From Candidatus Thorarchaeota archaeon (GTDB lineage: Archaea; Asgardarchaeota; Thorarchaeia; Thorarchaeales; Thorarchaeaceae): DNA of 7,205 bases. The stretch lies in contig JABCSP010000109.1 in assembly GCA_018238825.1 (NCBI GenBank), forward strand, positions 1 to 7,205, read 5' to 3'. Below the pieces are notes generated by a model. That model saw only the letters and a program-made list of their open reading frames with translations, did no database searches and had not been told where the DNA came from. Shown here piece after piece: positions 1-6,705 of this stretch (positions within the stretch are counted from its first letter, which is position 1; the number at the start of each line of letters is the position of its first letter). A program made the translations under genes and the position numbers.

Positions 1-1
1 A

Positions 2-3000
2 AATTTGGAAGAAATTAAAATAGAACAGCCAACAAAGAACTATCAGGCCGCCTATGTACACACCTTTGACTATGTTGACGATCATATCTATAGTATATAT
101 GGCACTACATCAAGCTTCTCGAATATGAAATCGGATTCAACAAATTATGCAACATTGGAGGAACTTCCAACTTCTCAATCTACTCTTGATTACAAATATA
201 ATTGGGACCCATGGATATCTGAGGTCTACTCTTCTACACAGTGGTGTGAGATTGAAGTTGAAAGTCAAAAGGACTTCCATTTAGAAGATAATTGGGGAGT
301 AGGAGGCGAAACGTCAAATTTTGCAGGAATTACCCAGAACGCAGGTGGAAACAGTGGTGGGATACTGAGTTGCACGTATAATTTAGCCTCTGTTGATAAC
401 TTTGTATTCTCAGTATTTCTCTATAATGGTAATTTACAACATAGTAATGAGATGAGGATTTACTTCAAGGACATTTATGGAAATTGGGACCTTAAGAAAG
501 ATTGGACCCAAGCAGAAGGTGGAGTTGATAGTTATTCTTGGAATTACTATAAAGTGAATGAAGATTCCACTCAATATCTGTATAACGGTTTCCGAGTGAA
601 ATACGAAGCATTTGACATCCACTTGTTTCAGAGCTCGGGAGTGGACGCTCAAAGGATCGTGGTACAAGGTCCAAACCGTATTGATCAACGATTTAGATTC
701 TCAGGTGTGGACTATGATGAATTCTCTGTGGAATATTTGTATATCGAACTAGACGTACAAACTGTTGAACATCTCAAGGTTGAAGTCTTGTGGGATGGTA
801 GTTGGCAGTATTGTGGAGAACTGTATGATAGTGGTCACACAGCATTTTCAGTCCACGATTATCTCACATCAGGAGTGTTAGATGTTCGCCTAACAGATTC
901 AGATACCACTAATGATGGTTTTCAAAGTGAATGGCGTATAGAGGAAATGTACCTCAGGATGTATGATCACATCCCTACAAGTTATCATAGCCCAGGGTGC
1001 GATTCACTGTACGATACTGATAATATCTATGCAATGAAGACGCCGCGTTCCGAATCACATGATAGCTATGCATTCCTCTCGACTTACCACTATGATGCAG
1101 ACGTATTGGATATTTCATACTGTGGAATTGCAGGATATAATGGAGATGCAAAGTTATGGGAACTTAGGTATGATATTTTAACTAATGCATATTCCTTGAT
1201 TTCTGGAAGTGCCTACATTGGATTTATTCCAGGAACTAAAAACAGTGATAATCATTACATTGATATCTGCTGGCGTATCGAATTCAAGTTCAATCATCCC
1301 AGCATCACGGATATGAACATTCGAGCAATAACCAAAGACACGAGATATCAAATGACGACCAGATGGAATGTCAATTGGGACGTGGAAACTCGACTGCAGT
1401 CGGCCTTGGCACTTACTGATACGGGTACTGACACGCGAGGTGAAATCAACGGACTTCTCTTGGCCGAAGGAGCAGTTGCATACTATGGTTCGGCATCACT
1501 CCAATACCCACCAGACAATGCAGTTGATATCTATATCATCTCACCAGAAGTTTCTACATCTCCTTGGTCCGCATTGTATGATAACGACATGTTTGGGGCG
1601 CAGTACTGGACTTGGGTGACAGCAGATGATCAAGTCGGTTTGGATTACTATCGCAGCAAGGTTGTATTAGCAGGTGCTGGAAGTGCTGGCACTGACCTTT
1701 TAGTTACTGATGACTCGGTCAGTTTTATTGCTGACAGGATAACAGTACTCAATTATTCCGAGTCAGATAATCGTGTGAATGTCAATGCAGGTGTTTACAT
1801 CTATGCTAACTTGGAGTACGCGTATGACAATACGGCGGTAACTTCAGGAAATGTGACAATCAACGGACACAATGCAACTCATATGGGTGATGGCGTTTGG
1901 AGAATCCTACGAGCAGAAACCTCTGTGACAGCTCAGACGTATGATTTTGTTAATGTCACCGCAGACCCGTATGGTATAACTGTTGTAAACCAAAATAGCC
2001 AAGAAACTACCATTATCTGGGATGGACTTGTCATCGCCATGACAGACCCAGATGACTCCAGAATAAATGTGGGTGACACCGCTACTGGAATCACTGTAAG
2101 TGCAATCTACAGTTTTGACGGAACACCCTATGATGGAAGTTTAGTTCTGAATTCTACGACTTACACATATGGCACAGTCGGGATGAGGGGCTACACGGTT
2201 GTTTCTGCGAGCGGAGACACCCATGGAATAACACTCATTTGGTTAAATGATGAAACATCATGCATATGGGACGGACTTGTCATCACCATGATAAACCCGG
2301 ATGACGCTAGAATAAACGTCGGTGATACTGCTACAGGAATCTCTACAACTGCCGTTTACAGTTATGATGGATCTGCTTATGACGGAAGTTTATTGCAAAA
2401 CTCCACGACATATGTATATGGCACAGTCGGAAAGAGAGGTTACACAATTGTTTCCGCAAGTGGCGATTCATATAACATTACAACGATTCTCTCAAATGAC
2501 GAAACTTGGTGCATATGGGATGAAGTAGAAGTTATCCAACTAGGGAGTACACCATGGAATCTGGTTAACGAAACATTCCAGGTTTGGTGTAATCTCCAAC
2601 TTGCATATGACAATCACCTGCTAGGTGCGGGGGATAATGTTCTGATTGCAAATGAAGTAGCTGTTTGGAATGGTACTCATTTCATCTTGGAGATATCATT
2701 CACAACCGTAGGAGACAAATCCTTCTATGTCAACTCGACCACTGAGAGTACTTACGGAATTTCTCTGATAGGTAGCAATGCCGCAGTCCTTGTTCATGTG
2801 ACTGATATGCCTTCAATCGAGAGCATCGTTTCTGATTTCGAGGCAGCAAATGGTCTCTATCAAGGAATCTATCCTGGCTCTCCCCTTTGGATACACTGGG
2901 ACCCTGTTAATGACCCAGTCGCACCATCATTCAGTTTCACTGTTGGAGGTGCATACTTCCACGTCTGGAATGTGACATCTTCATGGTCAGGCTTGGTCTT

Positions 3001-3625
3001 GGTTGATGACATCGCAACAGGAACATTCGTCTGCACTCTTGAAACGGGGCTTCCCTACTCTGAGTCTAACTACACTTACACAATCTTTGCAGTAAATGAA
3101 GTCGGATACTCGGTGACCCAAGTTGTCTACATTACGGTCAGAGATTATACTGCTCCCGTTATCGTGAGCGAACCTCTTGATATCGAATTAATTGAGGGAG
3201 ATATCGGGTTCAGTATTGTCTGGACATGTTCAGATGCCAATCCTCAGAGTTTTGAGATTCGACTTGATGGTGTACTCATTGACAATGATGATTGGTTGAC
3301 CTCTCCAGAGAACATCACAGTATCTCTTGATGATCTTGATGCTGGGGAGTATGTCTACGAAATCACAATCTATGACGAAAGTGGAAATTCAGTTCAAGAC
3401 TCAGTAAGCGTTATAGTCAATGAGATTACGAGTACAACAACTACAAGCACTACCACTACAACCACTACGACGACAACTACCACCACAACTACGACAACCA
3501 CTACAACCACTAATACAACAACAACAGGTACAACAGACCCTAATGGCACACTGGTCATAACCTTCGTTATAATGGTTGGAGGAGTTGTGATAGTCGTAAT
3601 CATCATCATTGTGAAAAGACGCTAG
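2..3625 (+). CDS. Giant C-terminally anchored cell-surface protein with Ig-like repeats and Thr-rich stalk (5'-partial)
   Basis: The frame is open to the left edge and the first possible start (TTG at 5) has no signal peptide, so the true N-terminus lies upstream; about 1206 residues are visible. Residues about 1-560 are aromatic- and Asp-rich beta-strand sequence that looks like two lectin-like or jelly-roll sandwich units (break near residue 322); I do not recognise a named family. Residues 576-934 hold four related Ig-like modules (576-671, 672-754, 755-837, 838-934). Two further beta-sandwich domains follow (about 935-1047 and 1048-1139); the last has a 'TAPVIV...WTCSDANP...YDESGNS' pattern typical of archaeal surface Ig/cadherin-like folds. 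A Thr-rich stalk (1142-1177), one hydrophobic helix (about 1183-1203) and a terminal KRR complete it. This order implies an extracellular protein anchored in the membrane with a short cytoplasmic tail. No catalytic motif is seen. Adhesion or S-layer-associated roles are inference. It converges on the next gene with a 62-bp gap. Confidence 0.85.
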   Translation, partial: NLEEIKIEQPTKNYQAAYVHTFDYVDDHIYSIYGTTSSFSNMKSDSTNYATLEELPTSQSTLDYKYNWDPWISEVYSSTQWCEIEVESQKDFHLEDNWGVGGETSNFAGITQNAGGNSGGILSCTYNLASVDNFVFSVFLYNGNLQHSNEMRIYFKDIYGNWDLKKDWTQAEGGVDSYSWNYYKVNEDSTQYLYNGFRVKYEAFDIHLFQSSGVDAQRIVVQGPNRIDQRFRFSGVDYDEFSVEYLYIELDVQTVEHLKVEVLWDGSWQYCGELYDSGHTAFSVHDYLTSGVLDVRLTDSDTTNDGFQSEWRIEEMYLRMYDHIPTSYHSPGCDSLYDTDNIYAMKTPRSESHDSYAFLSTYHYDADVLDISYCGIAGYNGDAKLWELRYDILTNAYSLISGSAYIGFIPGTKNSDNHYIDICWRIEFKFNHPSITDMNIRAITKDTRYQMTTRWNVNWDVETRLQSALALTDTGTDTRGEINGLLLAEGAVAYYGSASLQYPPDNAVDIYIISPEVSTSPWSALYDNDMFGAQYWTWVTADDQVGLDYYRSKVVLAGAGSAGTDLLVTDDSVSFIADRITVLNYSESDNRVNVNAGVYIYANLEYAYDNTAVTSGNVTINGHNATHMGDGVWRILRAETSVTAQTYDFVNVTADPYGITVVNQNSQETTIIWDGLVIAMTDPDDSRINVGDTATGITVSAIYSFDGTPYDGSLVLNSTTYTYGTVGMRGYTVVSASGDTHGITLIWLNDETSCIWDGLVITMINPDDARINVGDTATGISTTAVYSYDGSAYDGSLLQNSTTYVYGTVGKRGYTIVSASGDSYNITTILSNDETWCIWDEVEVIQLGSTPWNLVNETFQVWCNLQLAYDNHLLGAGDNVLIANEVAVWNGTHFILEISFTTVGDKSFYVNSTTESTYGISLIGSNAAVLVHVTDMPSIESIVSDFEAANGLYQGIYPGSPLWIHWDPVNDPVAPSFSFTVGGAYFHVWNVTSSWSGLVLVDDIATGTFVCTLETGLPYSESNYTYTIFAVNEVGYSVTQVVYITVRDYTAPVIVSEPLDIELIEGDIGFSIVWTCSDANPQSFEIRLDGVLIDNDDWLTSPENITVSLDDLDAGEYVYEITIYDESGNSVQDSVSVIVNEITSTTTTSTTTTTTTTTTTTTTTTTTTTTNTTTTGTTDPNGTLVITFVIMVGGVVIVVIIIIVKRR
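1730..2806 (+). repeat. Four-copy Ig-like module array inside the surface protein
   Basis: Four consecutive modules can be aligned by eye. Copies 2 (2018-2266) and 3 (2267-2515) are each exactly 249 bp (83 residues), start with WDGLVI and end before the next CIWD. By hand count they share about 60 of 83 residues, including 'RINVGDTATGI', 'NSTTY', 'YGTVG' and 'VSASGD'. Copy 1 (1730-2017, 96 residues) and copy 4 (2516-2806, 97 residues) are divergent: they keep the hydrophobic pattern, a 'YAYDN' strand and a 'YGI' strand near the end. The pattern suggests an older array whose middle module was duplicated recently. Copies 2 and 3 are well supported; the outer copies are inferred from weak similarity. 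Confidence 0.75.
3428..3535 (+). repeat. ACN-repeat tract encoding the Thr-rich stalk
   Basis: A low-complexity (ACN)n stretch encodes almost only Thr, with an unbroken run of 21 Thr codons at 3449-3511 and occasional Ser, Asn or Gly. ACA, ACT, ACC and ACG are all used and mixed. The tract sits just before the membrane helix, where many archaeal surface proteins carry an O-glycosylated spacer; that role is known for the type and inferred here. On the opposite strand it produces a meaningless poly-Val frame. Confidence 0.9.
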
Positions 3626-3687
3626 ACAATGTTCATAGAATTATACATCTGTCAGAGGAGCTAAGAAGATAGGATATGGTTTCTGTA

Positions 3688-4509
3688 TCAATCCATCTTC
3701 TGCACTTCTTCACGACACTTGACGAGAGAATAGTATCCCCCAGTAATGCAATTTCTATAAGCTTCAGAACTCGCAAATGCGGATAAGAAGAGATTCCATC
3801 CATTGACATAGAAATCTCGATAGTGATTTGAAATCTCATTATAGCCGTGTGAACGCAGTTGGTTGGTGATTACAGTTCGATTCCAAGACCAGACATCAAG
3901 AGGATCATCTGTTATCTGAGTTAGTAGTCGAACAGGACAAGGTGATACTCTCCAGGTCATCTCACGAACAATTGTCCAGTAGTCAAGACCTGTTCTATCA
4001 AAAATGCGATGAGGAAGCGCTTGGATAAATTTGTCATAATCCATCAAATTCTGTTTGTCAATTTCCCGTATCTCATCGTTAGTTGGAAAATCAGGTTTAG
4101 GTATTTCTCCGATCAGTACGTGAATATCCTGAGAGCGAGGTGGAACATAGTTTACATCAGCAGTTAACCTATTGATGGTCATTATCTGACTACGTGGAAT
4201 ATGAAGATGTTCAGGTAGTAATCGGATGAACTCCTCTTCGTATCTCTTTGAAATATGTATTGCTTCATCAAATGATTCACTAGTCCCCGAGAATAGAAGG
4301 TCGTCATCGTCAAGCATGATGTGAATATCAATGTCACTTAGGGTAGGAACATAGTCTATTGGAGATTCCCATTTTTTAAGACCTGAACCCTTGGCATAGG
4401 CATACTCAATCCTACTTCCAAGTTCTTCACTTAGAACTTCGACCCATGCATCAAGAGCGACATCCACATCAGACCTAGCTCTCTTTTGTAAATCATTCCA
4501 ATCGGGCAT
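3688..4509 (-). CDS. Nucleotidyltransferase-fold protein of unknown substrate
   Basis: The 273-residue protein starts at ATG 4509 and ends in TGA; no strong Shine-Dalgarno is visible. An N-terminal helix is followed by 'YAKGSG' (G41-S42) and 'TLSDIDIHI' (D59, D61). This is the GS...DxD signature of the polymerase-beta-like nucleotidyltransferase superfamily, where the two Asp residues bind the metal and triphosphate. A third acidic residue on a later strand is expected; D118 ('TADVNYV') and D128 ('SQDIHV') are candidates that I cannot decide between. The spacer between GS and DxD is longer than in most minimal nucleotidyltransferases. The C-terminal half (about 150-273) looks helical and rich in Trp, Tyr and Arg ('VREMTWRVSPCPVRLL'), perhaps a substrate-binding domain, loosely like aminoglycoside-type nucleotidyltransferases. 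It is cytoplasmic (no signal or membrane segment), divergent from the MFS gene and convergent with the surface-protein gene. The fold call is fairly secure; the substrate is unknown. Confidence 0.7.
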   Translation of the reverse strand: MPDWNDLQKRARSDVDVALDAWVEVLSEELGSRIEYAYAKGSGLKKWESPIDYVPTLSDIDIHIMLDDDDLLFSGTSESFDEAIHISKRYEEEFIRLLPEHLHIPRSQIMTINRLTADVNYVPPRSQDIHVLIGEIPKPDFPTNDEIREIDKQNLMDYDKFIQALPHRIFDRTGLDYWTIVREMTWRVSPCPVRLLTQITDDPLDVWSWNRTVITNQLRSHGYNEISNHYRDFYVNGWNLFLSAFASSEAYRNCITGGYYSLVKCREEVQKMD

Positions 4510-4653
4510 AGTCAGTCAATCGGTGGTTCATAGAAATTTGTTTTGGTAGGATTTGATTCCAGTCTACCACACCGATAGAACAATTAGGGGTTGCACGACT
4601 GAAACGGAAAGCTCGAAGACGATTACTTTGTTTATTGTGTGATGATGCATTAG
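4510..4653. promoter_or_regulatory. Divergent intergenic region between nucleotidyltransferase and MFS genes
   Basis: These 144 bp must hold the promoters of both divergent genes. On the + side, a T-rich TTTGTTTATT (4627-4636) is a weak TATA candidate and TGTGAT just upstream of the start is a partial Shine-Dalgarno match. On the - side I see no convincing TATA. A short inverted repeat, GGTAG (4545-4549) with CTACC (4564-4568), could be an operator but is short enough to be chance. No RNA gene is visible. Confidence 0.35.
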
Positions 4654-5628
4654 ATGACAGCAACTATTGACTCCTCAGATGTAAGCAACAACAAAATGCC
4701 AGGACCGTACAAGATTGTAGCAGCCACGAGTTTCGGTATTTTCCTCAGTGCCCTCGATGCATCTATTGTTAACGTATCATTATTCACAATGAAAGAAAGT
4801 CTCGGAGTAACAATTAGTGCCATCCAATGGGTTGTTGTTGCGTATCTTTTGATCATGACTTCTACTATGCCACTTATGGGTAAATTGGGAGACCGCTATG
4901 GAAAGAAGAGAATCTTCCAATTGGGGATGCTTGTCTTCATTGCAGGATCATTTGCATGCGCGATTTCAATAGGTTTCGAAATGCTCGTTTTAGGAAGAGT
5001 ATTCCAGGCTCTGGGTGCGGCGATGGTATCTGCAAATGGACTTGCACTTGTAACCTATTTCACAACACCGCAGAATAGAGGAAGAGCAATAGGTCTCAAC
5101 TCAATTGTCCTAGCAGCTGCGCTTGGTAGCGGCCCAGTCCTTGGAGGAATATTGACTCAACTCTTTGGTTGGCAGAGCATCTTCATGGTAAATCTACCAA
5201 TAGGTATTATTGGATTCCTAGTTGTACAGTATGCAGTTCCCAAAGCTGATCTTGTTAAGGAAACTCGATTCGATACAATTGGAGCTGCGTTGTTCTTCTC
5301 ATTTCTCTTTACTCTAATCTACTATGTCACAATATCAACTATTGCAGATCTCATTACTACCATTATTCTCATTTCAGCGTCAATTATTTCATTCGTTCTA
5401 TTTATTCATCGAGAGAAAGTATTCGAAGCCCCAATTGTTTCGATTGAAGTTATCAGAGACAGAAAAATATCGACCAGCATTTTCTCAGCTATTCTCGCCT
5501 ATATGGCAATGGTGCCAGTTTCTTTCCTGTTACCATTCTATCTACAGGAAGCTCTAGGATTCGACCAGACAACAACAGGTATCTTCTTGATTGTGCAATT
5601 TTCACAAGTTTTTAATGAAGTTCGATAG
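4654..5628 (+). CDS. MFS drug/H+ antiporter, DHA2 (EmrB/QacA-like) family, C-terminally truncated
   Basis: A proton-driven multidrug or metabolite exporter of the inner membrane by family. Family motifs are in order: 'LDASIVNVSL' (motif D1-like, D35), motif A 'GKLGDRYGKKR' (76-86), motif B 'LGRVFQALGAAM' (113-124, R115) and motif C 'GSGPVLGG' (158-165), the antiporter hallmark. About nine membrane helices are complete and a tenth is beginning. DHA2 proteins usually have 14 helices and about 450-500 residues; this frame stops at 324. The sequence is family-like up to 'TTTGIFLIVQ' (residue 315, ending at 5598); the last nine residues ('FSQVFNEVR') are unlike the family and lie in AT-rich DNA that belongs antisense to the next gene. 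The 3' third is therefore missing at a join near 5591-5600 and the visible product is probably not functional. An in-frame TAG at 4651 fixes ATG 4654 as the earliest start. It may also exist intact in the source genome if the join is an assembly artefact. Confidence 0.85.
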   Translation: MTATIDSSDVSNNKMPGPYKIVAATSFGIFLSALDASIVNVSLFTMKESLGVTISAIQWVVVAYLLIMTSTMPLMGKLGDRYGKKRIFQLGMLVFIAGSFACAISIGFEMLVLGRVFQALGAAMVSANGLALVTYFTTPQNRGRAIGLNSIVLAAALGSGPVLGGILTQLFGWQSIFMVNLPIGIIGFLVVQYAVPKADLVKETRFDTIGAALFFSFLFTLIYYVTISTIADLITTIILISASIISFVLFIHREKVFEAPIVSIEVIRDRKISTSIFSAILAYMAMVPVSFLLPFYLQEALGFDQTTTGIFLIVQFSQVFNEVR

Positions 5629-6089
5629 TGCAAAATCCCAATAGGAAGTACAAGAATTGAAATAGCAATATAAATCAATACAAGTTTAAATATTTCGGGG
5701 ATATTTATGGTTAGATAAAGAAAAATAATAATAAAACCGCTACCTGTTCCAATTAGGAGTTTTTGTATTATTTTTATTGATTTTTTTTCAGGTAATGAAG
5801 TCAAACTTAATAATTGAGCAAGCGAAAATATAATTCCAAAGATCAAAATTGGGATTAAGTTAAAAGAACTACGATCATACAGTATTTTTGTTAAGGTGAT
5901 TGTTAAAACAGCTGAAGAATACCCAATAAAACACCCAATGCAAAATTTTAACCGCCCAATATTAATTGTGTGATTTTTATATGTCTCACAAGGAGGGTGA
6001 TGTGAAATTATCATCGGAGCAACAGATTTGAAACCTTGATAAATATCGGCCAAAATTATCCGAATTTTCTCTTTCTTTTCTTTCTTCAA
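5538..6089 (-). CDS. DUF2085-like cysteine-rich membrane protein, C-terminally truncated
   Basis: The protein starts at TTG 6089; an in-frame TGA at 6096-6098 rules out a longer one, and ATG at codon 26 would be tight against the conserved motif. A basic N-terminus is followed by 'SHHPPCETYKNH' (H30, H31, C34, H40) and 'FCIGCFIGY' (C50, C53), then about four hydrophobic helices (roughly 54-72, 76-97, 107-130, 135-156) and a final CxxC (C162, C165). The His/Cys head before a helical membrane domain resembles the DUF2085 group of small predicted membrane proteins; the residues could bind metal, but the function is unknown. The frame runs on to residue 183, but everything after C165 ('TIKKIPVVV...') is the antisense of the MFS gene and not native, so the real C-terminus is lost at the 5591-5600 junction. 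Strong AT bias matches the right half of the window. Confidence 0.6.
   Translation of the reverse strand: MKKEKKEKIRIILADIYQGFKSVAPMIISHHPPCETYKNHTINIGRLKFCIGCFIGYSSAVLTITLTKILYDRSSFNLIPILIFGIIFSLAQLLSLTSLPEKKSIKIIQKLLIGTGSGFIIIFLYLTINIPEIFKLVLIYIAISILVLPIGILHYRTSLKTCENCTIKKIPVVVWSNPRASCR
5591..5600. other. Sequence junction: double gene truncation and composition break
   Basis: The MFS frame (+) stops looking like its family at 5598 and the DUF2085-like frame (-) stops at its CENC motif (5595-5606). The two families thus meet within about 10 bp, and TTGTGCAA is compatible with both frames ('IVQ' on +, 'NCT' on -). GC falls sharply to the right of it. No target-site duplication, inverted repeat, integrase or tRNA end is seen, so this looks like a microhomology join, either biological or made by assembly. 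Confidence 0.7.
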
Positions 6090-6150
6090 TATTAGTCAAC
6101 ACTGAAAAGATGATATTTGCTATAATTCTCAATGCTTTAAAAGACCAATA

Positions 6151-6180
6151 GTTATAATAATCAGTACATCTAATTTATTA
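6151..6180 (+). promoter_or_regulatory. Candidate archaeal promoter of the zinc-ribbon gene
   Basis: Two TATA-like elements precede the gene: GTTATAATAA (6151-6160) and AATTTATTA (6172-6180). The first would give a leader of about 30 nt containing GTGAT (6200-6204), which pairs with the 3' end of archaeal 16S rRNA five bases before the ATG. The second would give a nearly leaderless mRNA. In such AT-rich DNA neither is certain. Confidence 0.35.
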
Positions 6181-6209
6181 CTGAATACTAAGATTTAGTG
6201 TGATATAAA

Positions 6210-6683
6210 ATGATTTATGATATAATTGAATTTATGCTTGAATCAGCTATACTCGGGATATTTTTTGTTATAATTATAGCCATATTAATTTACATTTATA
6301 TGATGGTTTGGGTGTATAAAGATGCTAAAAAACGAAACATGGACGCAATTCTTTACCTTGTATTAGTTTTCTTCTTCAGTTGTTGTGGATTAATTATTTA
6401 TCATATGGCTCGTGCTGATCATCCAGTAGGAGGTCAAACAAGTCCTTCTGTACTCCAAGGTCCTCGAATGGATACAACTCACCAAACACAGCCTCAATTT
6501 GGGCAAACACAATGTGGACAACCCCAGTATGGGCAACCTCCACATGGTCAGACTCAAGTACCTCCATCTCCACAACCACAAAAAATAAGTCATAATACAA
6601 AGTTTTGCAAATATTGTGGTGGAGAAATGCCAAATGATGCAAGATTCTGTTCAATTTGTGGAGCAAATGAATTTAACAGTTAA
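6210..6683 (+). CDS. Two-helix membrane protein with Q/P-rich linker and C-terminal zinc ribbon
   Basis: The 157-residue protein starts at ATG 6210, preceded by GTGAT at 6200-6204. Helix 1 (about 13-36) is followed by 'VYKDAKKRNMDA' (35-46) and helix 2 (about 47-66). This hairpin, with its charged KDAKKR loop, resembles the short membrane hairpin seen at the N-terminus of PLDc_N-type proteins. A Gln/Pro/Gly linker (about 73-124) contains four pentapeptide repeats. The C-terminus is a compact CxxC-x10-CxxC zinc ribbon (C133, C136, C147, C150; 'FCKYCGGEMPNDARFCSICG'), of the kind common in archaeal membrane-tethered proteins. It is probably a membrane-anchored protein presenting a zinc ribbon on a flexible tether; partner and function are unknown. 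It converges on the NTF2-like gene with 20 bp between. Confidence 0.8.
   Translation: MIYDIIEFMLESAILGIFFVIIIAILIYIYMMVWVYKDAKKRNMDAILYLVLVFFFSCCGLIIYHMARADHPVGGQTSPSVLQGPRMDTTHQTQPQFGQTQCGQPQYGQPPHGQTQVPPSPQPQKISHNTKFCKYCGGEMPNDARFCSICGANEFNS
6498..6557 (+). repeat. Four 15-bp repeats encoding xGQ(T/P)(Q/P) pentapeptides
   Basis: Four consecutive 15-bp units encode FGQTQ, CGQPQ, YGQPP and HGQTQ (residues 97-116). The Gly-Gln core is constant, while the first residue and the wobble bases vary. It forms the centre of the disordered linker between the membrane hairpin and the zinc ribbon. Confidence 0.85.
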
Positions 6684-6685
6684 AA

Positions 6686-6705
6686 GATTTTTAATTTTCT
6701 TTTTT
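6686..6705 (+). terminator. T-rich terminator after the zinc-ribbon gene
   Basis: Just after the TAA (6681-6683), the + strand has three T-runs (ATTTTTAATTTTCTTTTTTA). Archaeal RNA polymerase terminates at oligo-T without a hairpin. Its last bases overlap the end of the convergent NTF2-like gene. Confidence 0.5.

Noticed and set aside
3394..3609. Minus-strand frame encoding a poly-Val protein
   Set aside because: It is the exact antisense of the Thr-codon stalk of the surface protein; low complexity, no start signals, no family resemblance.
4545..4568. Inverted repeat GGTAG...CTACC in the divergent intergenic region
   Set aside because: Only five base pairs with a 14-nt spacer; expected by chance, kept only as a weak operator idea.
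5538..5594. Residues after C165 as a real tail of the DUF2085-like protein
   Set aside because: They are the antisense of well-conserved MFS coding sequence, so the frame only runs on by chance.
5599..5628. The final residues FSQVFNEVR as a natural C-terminus of the MFS protein
   Set aside because: The protein would end inside helix 10 of 14, and these bases are coding antisense for the DUF2085-like protein in AT-rich DNA.
5989..6003. Perfect-looking Shine-Dalgarno AAGGAGGGTGATG on the + strand
   Set aside because: The ATG is followed at once by TGA, and these bases encode the conserved SHHPPCE motif on the - strand; coincidence of codon choice.
6390..6666. Two minus-strand open frames under the zinc-ribbon gene
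   Set aside because: They lie antisense to a well-supported gene with a clear zinc ribbon and membrane helices, and neither resembles a protein family.
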